Shown: piece by piece, positions 43,364 to 54,670 of the stretch | How the letters are laid out: the number at the start of each line of letters is the position of its first letter | Numbering within the stretch: position 1 is the stretch's first letter | NCBI GenBank assembly: GCA_037126765.1 | Contig: JBBCBC010000001.1 | Location: 29,806,804 to 29,870,803 of the forward strand | Length of the DNA: 64,000 bases | Source: Stenogyne calaminthoides | Taxonomy: Eukaryota > Streptophyta > Magnoliopsida > Lamiales > Lamiaceae | Reading direction: 5' to 3' | Program-made: the position numbers and the translations under genes | The notes under the pieces: generated by a model | The model's database searches: none | Told to the model about the DNA's origin: nothing | The model's input: the letters and a program-made list of their open reading frames with translations, nothing else

Positions 43364-45327
43364 TGTTGGTCCCGGCAAAATGAGTCTTACACGTGTATGG
43401 GGGAATACACGTGTTCAAGATGTTTTTAAAACTTTTTTTTCTTCTTGAGGTCACTGGGTCGATAATCCTCAAGATTAGGTTCGAGAAGAACAGACGCTCT
43501 GAAGTCAAAGTCTCATCGAGACAAAGGATCCCGAAATGCTTTCAGATACCTCGATAATCCCAACCGAGTCCCGAAAGTGTCGAGATCCCGAGTTGCTTGG
43601 ATCGAGATAACTAACTTCATCAATCCTCAAATGAGAGTTCGGTTTGGTAACTATCTGTTCTAGCTATTCAGTCGTGCGGAATGGTTGGCCCTTAGTTTAT
43701 ACTCGTTTTCAGTTTTGCTGAAAACCTTCCCTTTATGAAATAGTGATTAAGTTGTGATTCACTTATGCAACTTCAGTGGATTGATTCCAACCAATATCGC
43801 TGAAAAGTATGCTTTCAAAATCAAGTCAATGCAAATGCTTAAGCACGATAAGGAAAGCAATAAAGAACACAAAGAATTATAGTGGTTCGTAGACTCAAGC
43901 TCCTACATCCACTCTCTCTGATCCTCAGAGAAATTCACTATCAACTTCTGAGCTTTCTGACTACCTCGTGTAGTTTACTTACTCAACTCGGCCCTGAGTT
44001 TTCTGACTACTCCACGTAGTTTACTTAGTCAACCCGACCTTGAGCTTTCTGACTACCTCCGTAGTTTACTTACTCAAAACACAAACAAGCTTTCAGACTA
44101 CCCCTGTAGCTTACTAACTTCTCCTCTAGAGTTTTCTGACTACTCCGCGTAGTTTATTAACTTTTTACAACTCTTCTCACCAACAAACAAACTCCAACTA
44201 CCTTCTCAAGGGTTTGGGGTTTCTCGGTTGGTTTCCAACTAGGATGAGATATCCTTTACAATGAAGCACAATGCAAAGGGTTAGGATATCTCGACTAAGC
44301 TTTGGATAATTCTTATCAAGCTAGGCTTAGTATAGTGAGCTCTCTTCAATGTAGAAGCACTTGGGAAATTCTAAGTTTTTCGAGTGCTTTAACTTTTGCA
44401 AGAATAAGTTTGAGCTCTTGAGTTGAATATAAATTTCCCGTAACCTTACAATGTAGAGGGTCACCAGTATTTATAGGCATACACCAAGGTCACTCTTGAA
44501 AACTATCCGTTGGAGAGACAGCTTCGTGAGTTCCCTCTTATGGTGTGTGAGAAACGGCTATATTTAGGGTTTGAAACTCCCTAACACGTTTTAGGCAATA
44601 GCCTTTCATGTAGCCGATCTTCACTTTTTGCAGTCTGGAACTTTTGTACATCTGACATCTTTTTCAGCGACCTGTCACTGTCACTGTCAGTATGGTACAG
44701 TGTCGTCTTCTTCTTTTTGACTTTTGTCTCCAGTTAAAGGTAGACATCTTCAACGGCTCTTTTTGGTTACAAACTCTGAGTTTGATATAATCTTAACAAC
44801 ACTTCTGACTTAGTTCCTTTTTTCCGCATTTGAATGTCTTGGCAATATCTAACTTTCTAAGGAATCGCGTTTTTCTCAGTATCGCATCCTTCAGATAGAT
44901 ATATTCAGTGTCTCGGAACATTCAGGTTCATACTGAGCATTCAGTACCTTACTGAGTCTTCAGTAATTACCGTGCCTTCAGTAATCTTGATCTTCAATCT
45001 TCAGTCTTCAGTCTTGCGTCTTCAGAGTCTTCTGAGTCTTCAGGGTCTTCTGAGTCTTCTGAGTCTACTGACTGATACACTGAATCTTCGTGCTGAGTCT
45101 TCAGTTCCCTCAGTATCCTACTGAGTCTTCAGTATCTCAGTTTTACACTGAGTCTTCAGAACCTATCCTGAACTATATCTGCTGACTATACATTCTGCAG
45201 ATAACATTCTGAATATTCTAAAACTGAATCCTGACTCAACTATCAAGATCATTCTGAACATGTCATACTCAGGGGTTTTGGGATCAAATCAAAATCATAT
45301 ATCTTTTATTAAATTCATCTCCCAACA
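43364..45327 (-). repeat. 5' LTR of element B (1964 bp)
   Basis: Same ends as the 3' LTR (TGTTGGGAG...GGGACCAACA), TATAAATA at 44475-44468, and the minisatellite at 43950-44168. 43900-45327 is almost identical to the 3' LTR, while 43380-43870 carries a dense set of differences of one type (CTGA or TCAG words turned into CG-containing words). Confidence 0.93.
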
Positions 45328-45332
45328 ACATC

Positions 45333-46511
45333 CATTTGACAGATTTCAAAGTCGAGATGCGCAGCAATCGACAATAGAATTCAGATGGACTTGAGCATTG
45401 CTACAGGTGAAAAGGTTTCCTCATAGTCGATCCCCTCTTTCTGAGTATAACCTTTTGCAACAAGCTTTGCCTTGAAGGTTTCCACCTTCCCGCCCGGTCC
45501 TCTTTTCCTCTTGTATACCCACTTGCAGTCAATGGGTTTGACCCCATTAAGTAGTTCGACTAGCTCCCACACTCTATTATGATCCATAGAACCCATTTCG
45601 GCTTCCATTGCTATTTGCCAAGAAACCGCATCCTTGTCTTGGATTGCCTCGTCGTAAGTCCATGGGTCTGATTCATCTTGACCGGGGACTAAGTCCGAGG
45701 ACTCTCCTATCCCCATGAATCTCTCGGGTTGTCTCATAACCCTCCCACTACGTCGAGGTTCTGGTTGTGTAAGTGTGTCGTTTGGTATGTCATCTTGTAC
45801 AGTTGGCACTGAGGTTAGCCCTCCAAGCTCATTTAAGGTAATCTCACTTCTAGGCATTCTTTCGTTCATATAGTCTTCTTCCAAAAATCTAAAGTGAGTG
45901 CTTATTACCACCTTTTGATCTTCGGGACCATAGAACATGCACCCTTTTGTTCCCTTGGGGTATTCTATAAACAACCTTAATTCTGATCGAGGATCCAATT
46001 TTCCGGCTTCCTTGTCCAACACGTAGGCCGGACACCCCCATATTCTCATGTGTCTCAAACTGGGCTTGCACCCGGTCCACAATTATTTAGGAGTTTTGGG
46101 AACCGATTTGGATGTCACCAAGTTCAGAATATAAGTCGTTGTTTCCAAGGCATGACCCCAGAACGACTTCGGTAGATCCGCATAACTCATCATTGATCTA
46201 ACCATATCTAAAAGAGTTCTGTTTCTTCGCTCTGCAACCCCGTTTTGTTGAGGGGTTCCGGGTGCAGTTAGCTGGGATGCAATCCCTTCATCTGACAAGT
46301 AGTTCAAAAACTCATCGCTGAGGTACTCGCCTCCACGATCAGATCGTAGAGACTTGATACGTTTTTCCCTATGATTCTCTGCTTGAGCCTTAAATTCTTT
46401 GAATTTGTCAAAGGACTCAAATTTATGCTTCATAAGAAAAATGTAGCCGTACCTTGAGTAATCATCAATAAAGGTGACGAAATACTCATAACCTCCTCTT
46501 GCTATGATTGA
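45333..46511 (-). pseudogene. pol: Integrase core to RT N-terminus of element A'
   Basis: 46511-46083 has ARGGYEYFVTFIDDYSRYGY, then SLRSDRGGEYLS and QQNGVAERRNRTLLDM. A stop near 46083 precedes the frame 46082-45381 with GCKPSLRHMRIWGCPAYVLD, ERMPRSEITLNELGG and the RT start CKWVYKRKRGPGGKVE and YTQKEGIDYEETFSPVA. The segment is bounded by element B on one side and a solo LTR on the other. It keeps the Arg codon that is a stop in element A. Confidence 0.87.
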
Positions 46512-46516
46512 CATTG

Positions 46517-48472
46517 TGTTGGGGAATTAATTGCCCGGATCTATTCGGGATGAATATTTAAATACAAATTTAATTCTAACAATTATTACTAGCATGAATT
46601 AATCCTATATTAATTCAAATAAAAATTCAACAACAAATCATGCATATAAACAGTTCACATAAATCCTACGCATGTAGAATTGCTACGGGTTTACGTGAAC
46701 TAACCTCTCGGAGTGACAACCGTTGAGAAGATGGATCTCGTTCACACGAACACACCAAAAGGTCTTCTCAAGTATTCCCTTGCCATTGTTCAACAATCCG
46801 GTGGAAGGAACTCGTGAACAATTTAACTAAAGGAAAAATAAAATATGTTGCACCACCTTTGTGGATTTCTAATTTTCCAACACATGGAATTGCACACTCA
46901 CAATTGAGGTTTTTCGAAAATACACAATCTGTCGACATTTTAAAATATTTGATATTTTATCGACGCTGATATTTTTCCGAAAAACTAAATTTTCGTGTTA
47001 CACTGGGGATGAAACATTCATCCCTTATTTATAATGAGGGGTTGGTCAAAAAAAAAATTTGTGAATAAAGATGGGAAAATCTTTTTCTTGATCTCCAAGA
47101 AATCTTAAATATATCTCATATATTCTTTTCTTCATAATTAAATATTTCACAAAATCTCAACTCCTCTTGTTATGGTATTTTTCGAAAAAATAAGGAGTAG
47201 GAATCCAAGATTTGGATCTTCTTGAATTTATGAAATATTCTTGTATTCCAAGAATACATATCTTCCATAATTTATTTTCAAGAAAATCAAGAAAATCTTT
47301 CCTTTCTTTATTTAATCAAAATTTTCGAAAATCCCTTAACAAATAACCAAGTGGGAGATTTCTTGAATTTAATGAGATAATCTTGTATTCCAAGAATACT
47401 TATCCTCATTCCATAACAAAATTCAAAAAAAATCTTTCTCCCTCTTTTATTTATTATTTTCGAAAAATAGGAAAATTAGGCAACAAAATTTATTTTATTT
47501 TTAAACACTTTTTTCAGTTATTGGACTTTATGTTTGGGCTACTTGAGGGGCCTTTAGGAGAATTAAGATTGGACCTTCCAATCGATCTTGAATTATCAAT
47601 ATTGAGCCACAATATTATTCAAGCCCATAAATATTAATTAATCCCACTACATAATTAATATTGCACTATCCATCTTAACCCATATTACAGTTAATATGGC
47701 TCCCGGTTATTATTTCCCGTGTTTAAGATTATCTAGCCCATTAATTAATTCAAGCCACTGAAATAGCTTTCCATTAATTAATATCTTTTGTCCTTGGTTA
47801 AGGAACGGTTCAACATTATTATCCATACCGGAAACTAGTTCCACTTGCAAGATTTGGTATGATAAATCTTATGAACCTCCCAAGGGGGCAAATCGAACAA
47901 GCGTACTTGCACACGATTCTTCGTATTAAATCTTAGCAATCGCATGTGACCAATAATATTGCCCAAGATATAAAGTATTGAATCTCGTTGATTCTCTACC
48001 CGTAATAAGTCAAAGCAATAATTACTAACCACACGCGATCCTATTTAAGGGACGGAGATTAAGAAATAACAAACCACTGAGGTCTAGTTCTTCCTAGTTC
48101 AGTGCTGAAGAATTTGTCCTCCTGTAGGTCCTATTCAGTGCATCAGTCATGCACTAGTGTAATCTCTTAGTCAAGACAAGTCAATCTGAGCCTTACACTT
48201 CAACCTTTCACGATGGATTGTTCATTTCCATCTAGGTCGTGAATGGTGTACTTTTGGTTACAAGGAACTGTTAATTTAATCTTCTGTGATCTGGTATCAC
48301 TAAATTAACTACAATGTAACACGTACTATTTATTGAACAGTTGTGCAGTAAATATATGTAACATTCAATGATATTTAAAGCATCAGTGATAACTAATTTA
48401 TTTCAGTAAATAAGACAAAAAACCAGTTTGGTTATACAAAGTAAAAGCATACTTTCTAGTATAACCCCAACA
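46517..48472 (-). repeat. Solo LTR of family A inside A' integrase
   Basis: A complete family-A LTR (TGTTGGGGTTATACTAGA...CCCCAACA on the minus strand) flanked by the 5-bp duplication CATTG at 46512-46516 and 48473-48477. No internal region remains, so it formed by LTR-LTR recombination. It is longer than other copies (1956 bp) because of an insertion of about 110 bases at about 46892-47001. It is a family-A insertion into another family-A element. Confidence 0.92.
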
Positions 48473-48477
48473 CATTG

Positions 48478-49996
48478 AACCACATATGTCTGTGTGAACG
48501 ATTTCTAACACTTCTTTGGCTCTATTCCCCTTGGCTCCGAATGCCTCTTGGTCATTTTACCCTCCAAACATGATTCGCAAGTTGGGATTGATTCAACCCG
48601 GAGAGACTCCAATGAACCATCTTCTACCAACCTTTGAATCCTTTTTGGATTAATATGTCCCAATCTAAGATGCCATAGAAGTTTCTCGTTCACGTCTGAT
48701 GAACATTTTCTTTTATCGAAAACAGTTGATGTGTTATAGGAAGCATTTCGTGAGTGGTGTGAACAGTTAATTGTATAGAGATTGTTCAACAACGTTCCAT
48801 GACAGATAAATTTATCATAAAAAGAAATGGTAACAACTTTATCAAAAGTAACCGAATATCCATCAAGGTAGAGTTTAGAAACCGAAATTAAATTCTTTCT
48901 AAAACTAGGAACGTAAAGAACATCTCTTAAAATTAAAACTTTATCTTCAAAAGACAGGTGCACTTCTCCCACTGCTTCAGTTGCCACTCTCGTAGCATCG
49001 CCCAGTGTGATGAGGATCTCACTCCCACTAAGTTGTCGGGTCCGCTTAAACCCCTGTAAAGTGAAACAAACATGATCAGTGGATCCCGTATCCACCACCC
49101 ATAAATGGGAGGCATACACCGCTAAACAAGTTTCAACAACTAGTGTGTGAGAATTACCTTTCTTTCCATTCCTTTTAGGTTTGGAACAGGCTGACCTCCA
49201 ATGTCCTTTCTCACCGCAGTTGAAGCACTTCCCCTTAGCTGGCTTACTCACTCCTTGACCTCCCTTCACCTTTTTTTTGCCCTTGGCAACACTTGAGTTC
49301 ACTTGCTTGTGGCCTTTGTCCCTTTTCTTTTTCTTACCACCCTTTGGCCTAGAAGAAGAAGAGGGTCGGTTTGCCACCAAGGCTTGGCTCTTTTGCCCCA
49401 ATATCGCCTCTGCCGAGACCAAAGCTTGCAACAGGTCAGGCATCGAGAACTTCTGATTGTTCATTTGGTAGTTCAGCCTGAACTGTTCAAAAAAAATTCG
49501 GCAGAGAGTGGAGCACGAAATCGATTTGGGTTTCGATGTCGTATTCAGCGCCATGAACCTCAAGTTTGTTAAGGTGAGTCATCATCTGGAGAACGTGCTC
49601 CCGTACGGGTGTTCCCTCCACCATTTTCATAGAGAGCAAGTCCCTCATGGTGATCTGACGAGCCACACGGTTCTGATGTTGAAACATCGCTTTAAGACTA
49701 GTCTTGATGTCTGCAGCGGTTTCAACGTTTTGGTGTTGGTGTTGCAACACATCTGACATTGAAGCCAAGATGGTACACTTTGTCATTTCATTGGAACGCT
49801 CCCAGTCAGCATACTCTTTCTTAACCGCTTTAGTTGACTCGTCATTTGGCTTTTCTAGTTTAGGTGTAGTGAGAACCCAGTTATGGCTTTGAGCAGTGAG
49901 GACAATAGTAAGTTTACGATTCCAATCAACGAAGTTTTCACCAGTAAGAAAATTGTCTTTAAGTATATTGAACAGTGGATTAAAAGGTTGCGATAT
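48478..49996 (-). pseudogene. gag-pol: Gag, protease and integrase start of element A'
   Basis: Gag should start at 49996, but the ATG is ATA there. Frames 49786-49487 and 49563-48505 carry EHVLQMMTHLNKLEV, a Lys-rich linker, an intact zinc knuckle CFNCGEKGHWRSAC, the protease loop LWVVDTGSTDHVC, its C-terminal strands, and the pre-integrase WHLRLGHINPKRI and CESCLEGK. The segment stops just after the first integrase Asp (IVHTDICGSM), where the solo LTR is inserted. Confidence 0.87.
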
Positions 49997-50099
49997 GCTG
50001 AACTGAAATAAATAACAATTTGTATAAGCACAAACATATCACAAGGTTCGGTCACATGTATCATATTAAAATCTCAAAAAAATATGAACATGCATCAGC

Positions 50100-53030
50100 C
50101 AACATCTTAAAACTGTTTAAATAAGCCACGTGGAGTGGGTCATTACTTAAACACATTCAAGCAGGTTACAAACAAGAAACAGTTACAAACCTTTAATATC
50201 CAGATTAATAGTTGGCTCCCACTTGACCAATATAAAATTGACAGGGACTTCGGGGAAGTATATGCTGTAGGTCCCAATTTTTTAGTGATTAGAAAAACCC
50301 ATTTTGCGCGTGTGGAAGCAAACATGTCATGTGATGCATATAAAACAGGGGTGAGGGCAGAGTGATTCCAATTTTTCCTTTTTAAGAGCGATGTGTGTTT
50401 TTTTGCTTATAATCGAATGCATATGGCAAGTAAGAACATAAAGCAGTAAAGAACACACAATTTTATAGTGGTTCGGAGTCCAACTCCTACATCCACTCTT
50501 CCCTATCATCAGGGGCACCTACTAAATTGACTGGACTTAGTTTAATGTGTTAGTCCAACACCCAACAGATGTTTACCGAGTTCACACTCAAACGGGACTT
50601 ATCACCCTCACGGGATTGCCTACCCTTCCTTTCGGGATTGCTAGATGTTTACCGAGTTCATACTCACCTACAAACTTAACCAACTCTTGGGTTTGGGTAT
50701 AAGATTGTTTGGTTTCCAACTAGGGTGAGATTTTCCCTTACATTTGTTTAGCCTCAATGCTAAGGTTGGGAAAATCTCTCTAAGCTTAGGATATGGCATT
50801 TATGCTTAGATCTAGGGTAGAACACTTCTTGAATATATGCGTGTATTTCTTGCTCTGTGTTCTATGGTGGAATGCTAGATGATTTGGCTCTGTAGCTTCA
50901 ATGGTGTTTTCATGCATTTCACACACTTCTACCACTTAATAATGAAGGAAGAACTTGTATTTATATAGTGGATTTGAATGTTACCGTTGGATGGAGTCTC
51001 ATTCAAATCCATACTATTCTGTAGCTTTTTGCAGCTTTTTCAGGCTTGTTGTCTTCCCTCTTCGACATTATATGATCCTCAAATCATTGGTCCACGTCAA
51101 TTTGAATCTAACCTTCTTTATAATCTTCAGGATTATATGATCCTCAGCTTCTTCAAACTCAGGCTTCCTTGGACTCAGGATTCTTGATTCAACGGACTTC
51201 TCTTGGCATGATCGGACCTTGTCGATCGTATATCTTGACACTTTCTTGAGTGGTTTCTTTTTCGATTCTTTCTGTCTTCGGACATCGACCCTCGTGTCAC
51301 TAAGACTCGAGCTAACTTGATCATCGATAGCATTTTGATTCTCGATGAATATGACATCGATGACTTCTCTTACGATGACTTCTCTCCGATCCGGTATCTG
51401 ATTTACGGTTTTCGATATCGATTTCTTCTACTTTGATCCTCGATCGGCTCATGATCGGTCGGTATAAAGATCAGTCACCATATCGGTTTATCTACATCAG
51501 ATTAGTACATCGAGGTTAGCATATTAGGTTAGCATATCGAGTTAAATAATGCAAAATATCCGATCTCGATCCACGTCGATCTTGATCATCCGCTCATCTT
51601 CATATCGATCTCGATCACGTCGATCTTGATCGGGTCTCATCCGCTCCTCTTCCTCTTACGATCCGCAACCTTCTCTTACGATCTTTTGGTCGGTTTCTTC
51701 GATCGATCTTGTCGCTCTTGATCACCATATCACCGGATCGTTTTTTCTTCCGATCATCCGATCAGATCCCGAGTGCAATTATTCCAGTCATCGATCTTAC
51801 GATCGGTTAGCTTTTCTTCTCTTCCAATTTTGCACAAATTTCATCAGTTAACTTCGAACTCATCTAACTCATCTCGATCTCGATCGGTCTCGCTCTGCGA
51901 CCTCGCCGATCTCGATCATCTTCTTCGATTACTCAAGTTCCCCTCAATTTGTTCTCTCGTTCCCCCTCAACTTGTTATCTGTAGATTAACTTCAAAAACA
52001 CAAGTTGATAATGTTTTGGCATAATTCATCTAAACTAAAATATCCCAACATATGCATATCAATTTTATACCTAAGTAATAACCATGTTTAAATACAGAAT
52101 TATTACTTTGATTTGAACGAGCCTCGTGGGGAGGGTCATCGTCGCCACTAATATTAACCCACAATCATCCTTTCGGAATTTATTCATGTGAAATCCATCT
52201 TTTGGCTGTCCCGTGGGGAGAATTTCTCCAAAAGAATCCACAAATAAATAAATCATGGAGGTCAAAATTAATTCAATTTTATTATCCGGAATAAAATTGT
52301 CAATTAATTGTTTAAACATACTTAGTAATTTTCGAAGGTGAGATTTTTCAAAAACATATTCTCATGCATCGCATATTTAAACACAATTTAAATAAGCATA
52401 AAATAATGCAAAATATCAAACCAAAAAATTAAACACATTGGGCACATATATCCAATTCTCACGGTTAATTTTTGTCATGTCTTGATCTTGAGAAATCGTC
52501 TTTATGGTCTTCATCATTCGTCTCCTTTACTGTCATTGTCTTTATTGCCTTCCGCTCCGTCGAAGACAATAATTATCTCGTTTCTCGGCGATGTAGCGCC
52601 CGTACCATCAATATATGTTCAATGATTCACGCTGACCGCCCATCGCATATCCTAAAAAAAAATCCTCGATTCCATCTCATTCCCACATAATATGTGCGTC
52701 GGCGATAATCCCAAGCGAACAAATCGCCATCGCCACCACGCTTTCCAAAATCTGCGTCTTATTTAGCGTCCTGGTCGAAGGCTTTATTTACCAAAAATAA
52801 ATAAACCTAGATCTACCATTGATCTTTAATCAAACAAATCTTAATCTACTAGTGGATTTTCTTTCTCACGAGGCAAAAAAATTGAATCTAATCAATTAAA
52901 AAACCATCCGACAATTGGATACATTCCAAAAAAAGATCTAGCAAATCTACTATCCAATTTCAAATTTAATGAAAATGAATTAAATTACAATTTAAAATTC
53001 AGAGCGGAAACCAGAATAGACCGCCTGGAT
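50100..53030 (-). other. Leader of element A' (interrupted)
   Basis: 50100-50260 and 52051-52520 match the element A leader (about 17500-18100) on the minus strand. The GC-rich part of the A leader is replaced at 52520-52790 by diverged sequence. 52790-53030 matches the first part of the leader next to the primer site, which also occurs at 54361-54670. Confidence 0.6.
50266..52050 (-). repeat. Solo LTR of a Sirevirus-like family in A' leader
   Basis: Minus strand starts TGTTGGGATATTTTAG and ends GGGACCTACA; 1785 bp; flanked by TATGC at 50261-50265 and 52051-52055. TATATAAATA lies at 50967-50958. It shares a TGTTGGACTAACACA segment with the element E LTR, and a GGATGTAGGAGTTGGACTCCGA-like segment (near 50500-50475) with element B LTRs, so it belongs to a related but separate family. 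51180-51960 is dense in CGATC and TCGAT words. Confidence 0.9.
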
Positions 53031-54240
53031 CTATTCGGGATGAATATTTAAATACAAAATTTAATTCTAACAATTATTAGTAGCATGAATTAATCTATAT
53101 TAATTCAAATAATTCAACAACAAATCATGTTTTAAGCATATAAAAATCCTACCATAAATCCTCGGCAACTAACCTCTCGGAGTGACAACCGCTGAGAAGA
53201 TGGATCCTGACATTTCTCAAGTATTCCCTCCTTGTCCAACCAACAATCCGAGTTCAAATTAAATAGACTCGCTTCACAATTTAACAAAATTCGAAAAATA
53301 AAATTATGTTGCCAACACCTTTTAAGATTTTTCTAATTTTTCCAACACATGGAAACACTTGGGGATGGAAACATTCATCCCAACTATTTATATTATTGAG
53401 GGTTCAAAAATTTTAGGTGAAAATAAGATGGGAAAATTTGGATGTTAAGATCTTATGGAAATCTTGAATATATCTTATATATTCTTTTCTCCATAATTAA
53501 ATATTCCACAAAAAATCTCACCTCCTAATATTATGGTGATTTTCAAAAATTTTGAATAAAGGAACTAAGATTTGGATCTTCTTGAATTTATGAGATATTC
53601 TTATATTCCAAGAATACATATCTTCCATAATCAAAAAAATCTTTCCCCTCTCCTTATTTATTCAAAATTTTTTGGATAAACTTCCTTAACAAATAACCAA
53701 ATCTTGTTCAGATTTCTTGAATTTAATGAGATCAACTTGTATTCCAAGAATACTTATCCTCATTCCATAACAAAATTCAAAAAAAAATATTTCTCCCTCT
53801 TTTATTTATTAATTTAGAAAATTAGGAAAAAATTTCACAACAATAATTTATTTTATTTCAAAACACATTTTTTTGCTTATTGGACTTTATCTTTTTGATA
53901 TCGAACTTCTTGAAGGGCCTTTAGGAGAATTAAGATTGGACCCATTCCAATGGACTTTGAATATCTTTGAATATCTTCAAGCATTGGTAATTAATCCCAC
54001 TATTCAGTTAGGGAGCACTATCCATATAAATATTAATTAATTTAATCAAAACTCATTATTATTTCCCCTTTTAAGATATCCATCCTTAAAACTCAAGCCG
54101 TTATAAGTATAGAATTAAAAAAAAGCTCATTGTCATTATTTTGTCTTGGGAAATTTAAGATTATCCGGTTCATTAATTAATTATAAAATCATAAAACCAC
54201 TTTGAAGATTTAATTAATATCTTTTTGTCTTCACCACGGG
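53031..54240 (-). repeat. Corrupted partial family-A LTR duplicate inside A'
   Basis: Runs parallel to the distal 1.1 kb of the 5' LTR (54690-55800), in the same orientation, but with many small insertions and deletions, missing CG-containing words and inserted short stretches. Together with the repeated leader pieces on both sides it forms an imperfect tandem duplication of about 1.6 kb. No target duplication is visible. Confidence 0.6.
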
Positions 54241-54670
54241 GCTTCTATTTGGTTTAAACAGCCATTATTATTTCACGACGTTTACGCGCGCCGCCACGCC
54301 TTTCTATTTATTCGTTCTTAATTCTTCGTCCTCTTGCTTTCCGTTTCGACCGGTTATAATTTATTTACCAAAAATAAATAAACCTAGATCTAGACTAGTC
54401 TATTACATTGAACGAATCAAACAAATCTTAATCTACTAGTGGATTTTCTCACGAGGCAAAAAATTTATTTCGTTAAATAAATTGAAATCTAATCAATTAA
54501 AAAAACCACAATTTATATGTATGCATAAATATAAACATTCATCAAATACCATGACAATTGGATACCTGCAAAAAAGATCTAGCAAATCTACTATCCAATT
54601 TCAAATTTAATGAAAATGAATTAAATTACAATTTAAAATTCAGAGTCTAAACCGGCTTCTCGATACCGCT

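Larger units (their letters stand above)
30784..45327 (-). mobile_element. Copia element B (Sirevirus-like), complete, 14.5 kb
   Basis: LTRs 30784-32746 (3') and 43364-45327 (5') differ mainly in one patch. Between them on the minus strand lie a primer site, gag, protease, integrase, RT-RNase H, an internal promoter, an additional ORF and a polypurine tract. The target duplication ACATC (30779-30783 and 45328-45332) lies in the RT motif-A codons of element A'. Low LTR divergence outside the patch makes it the youngest large insertion here. Integrase and RT-RNase H are open; gag and the additional ORF are frameshifted. Confidence 0.92.
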
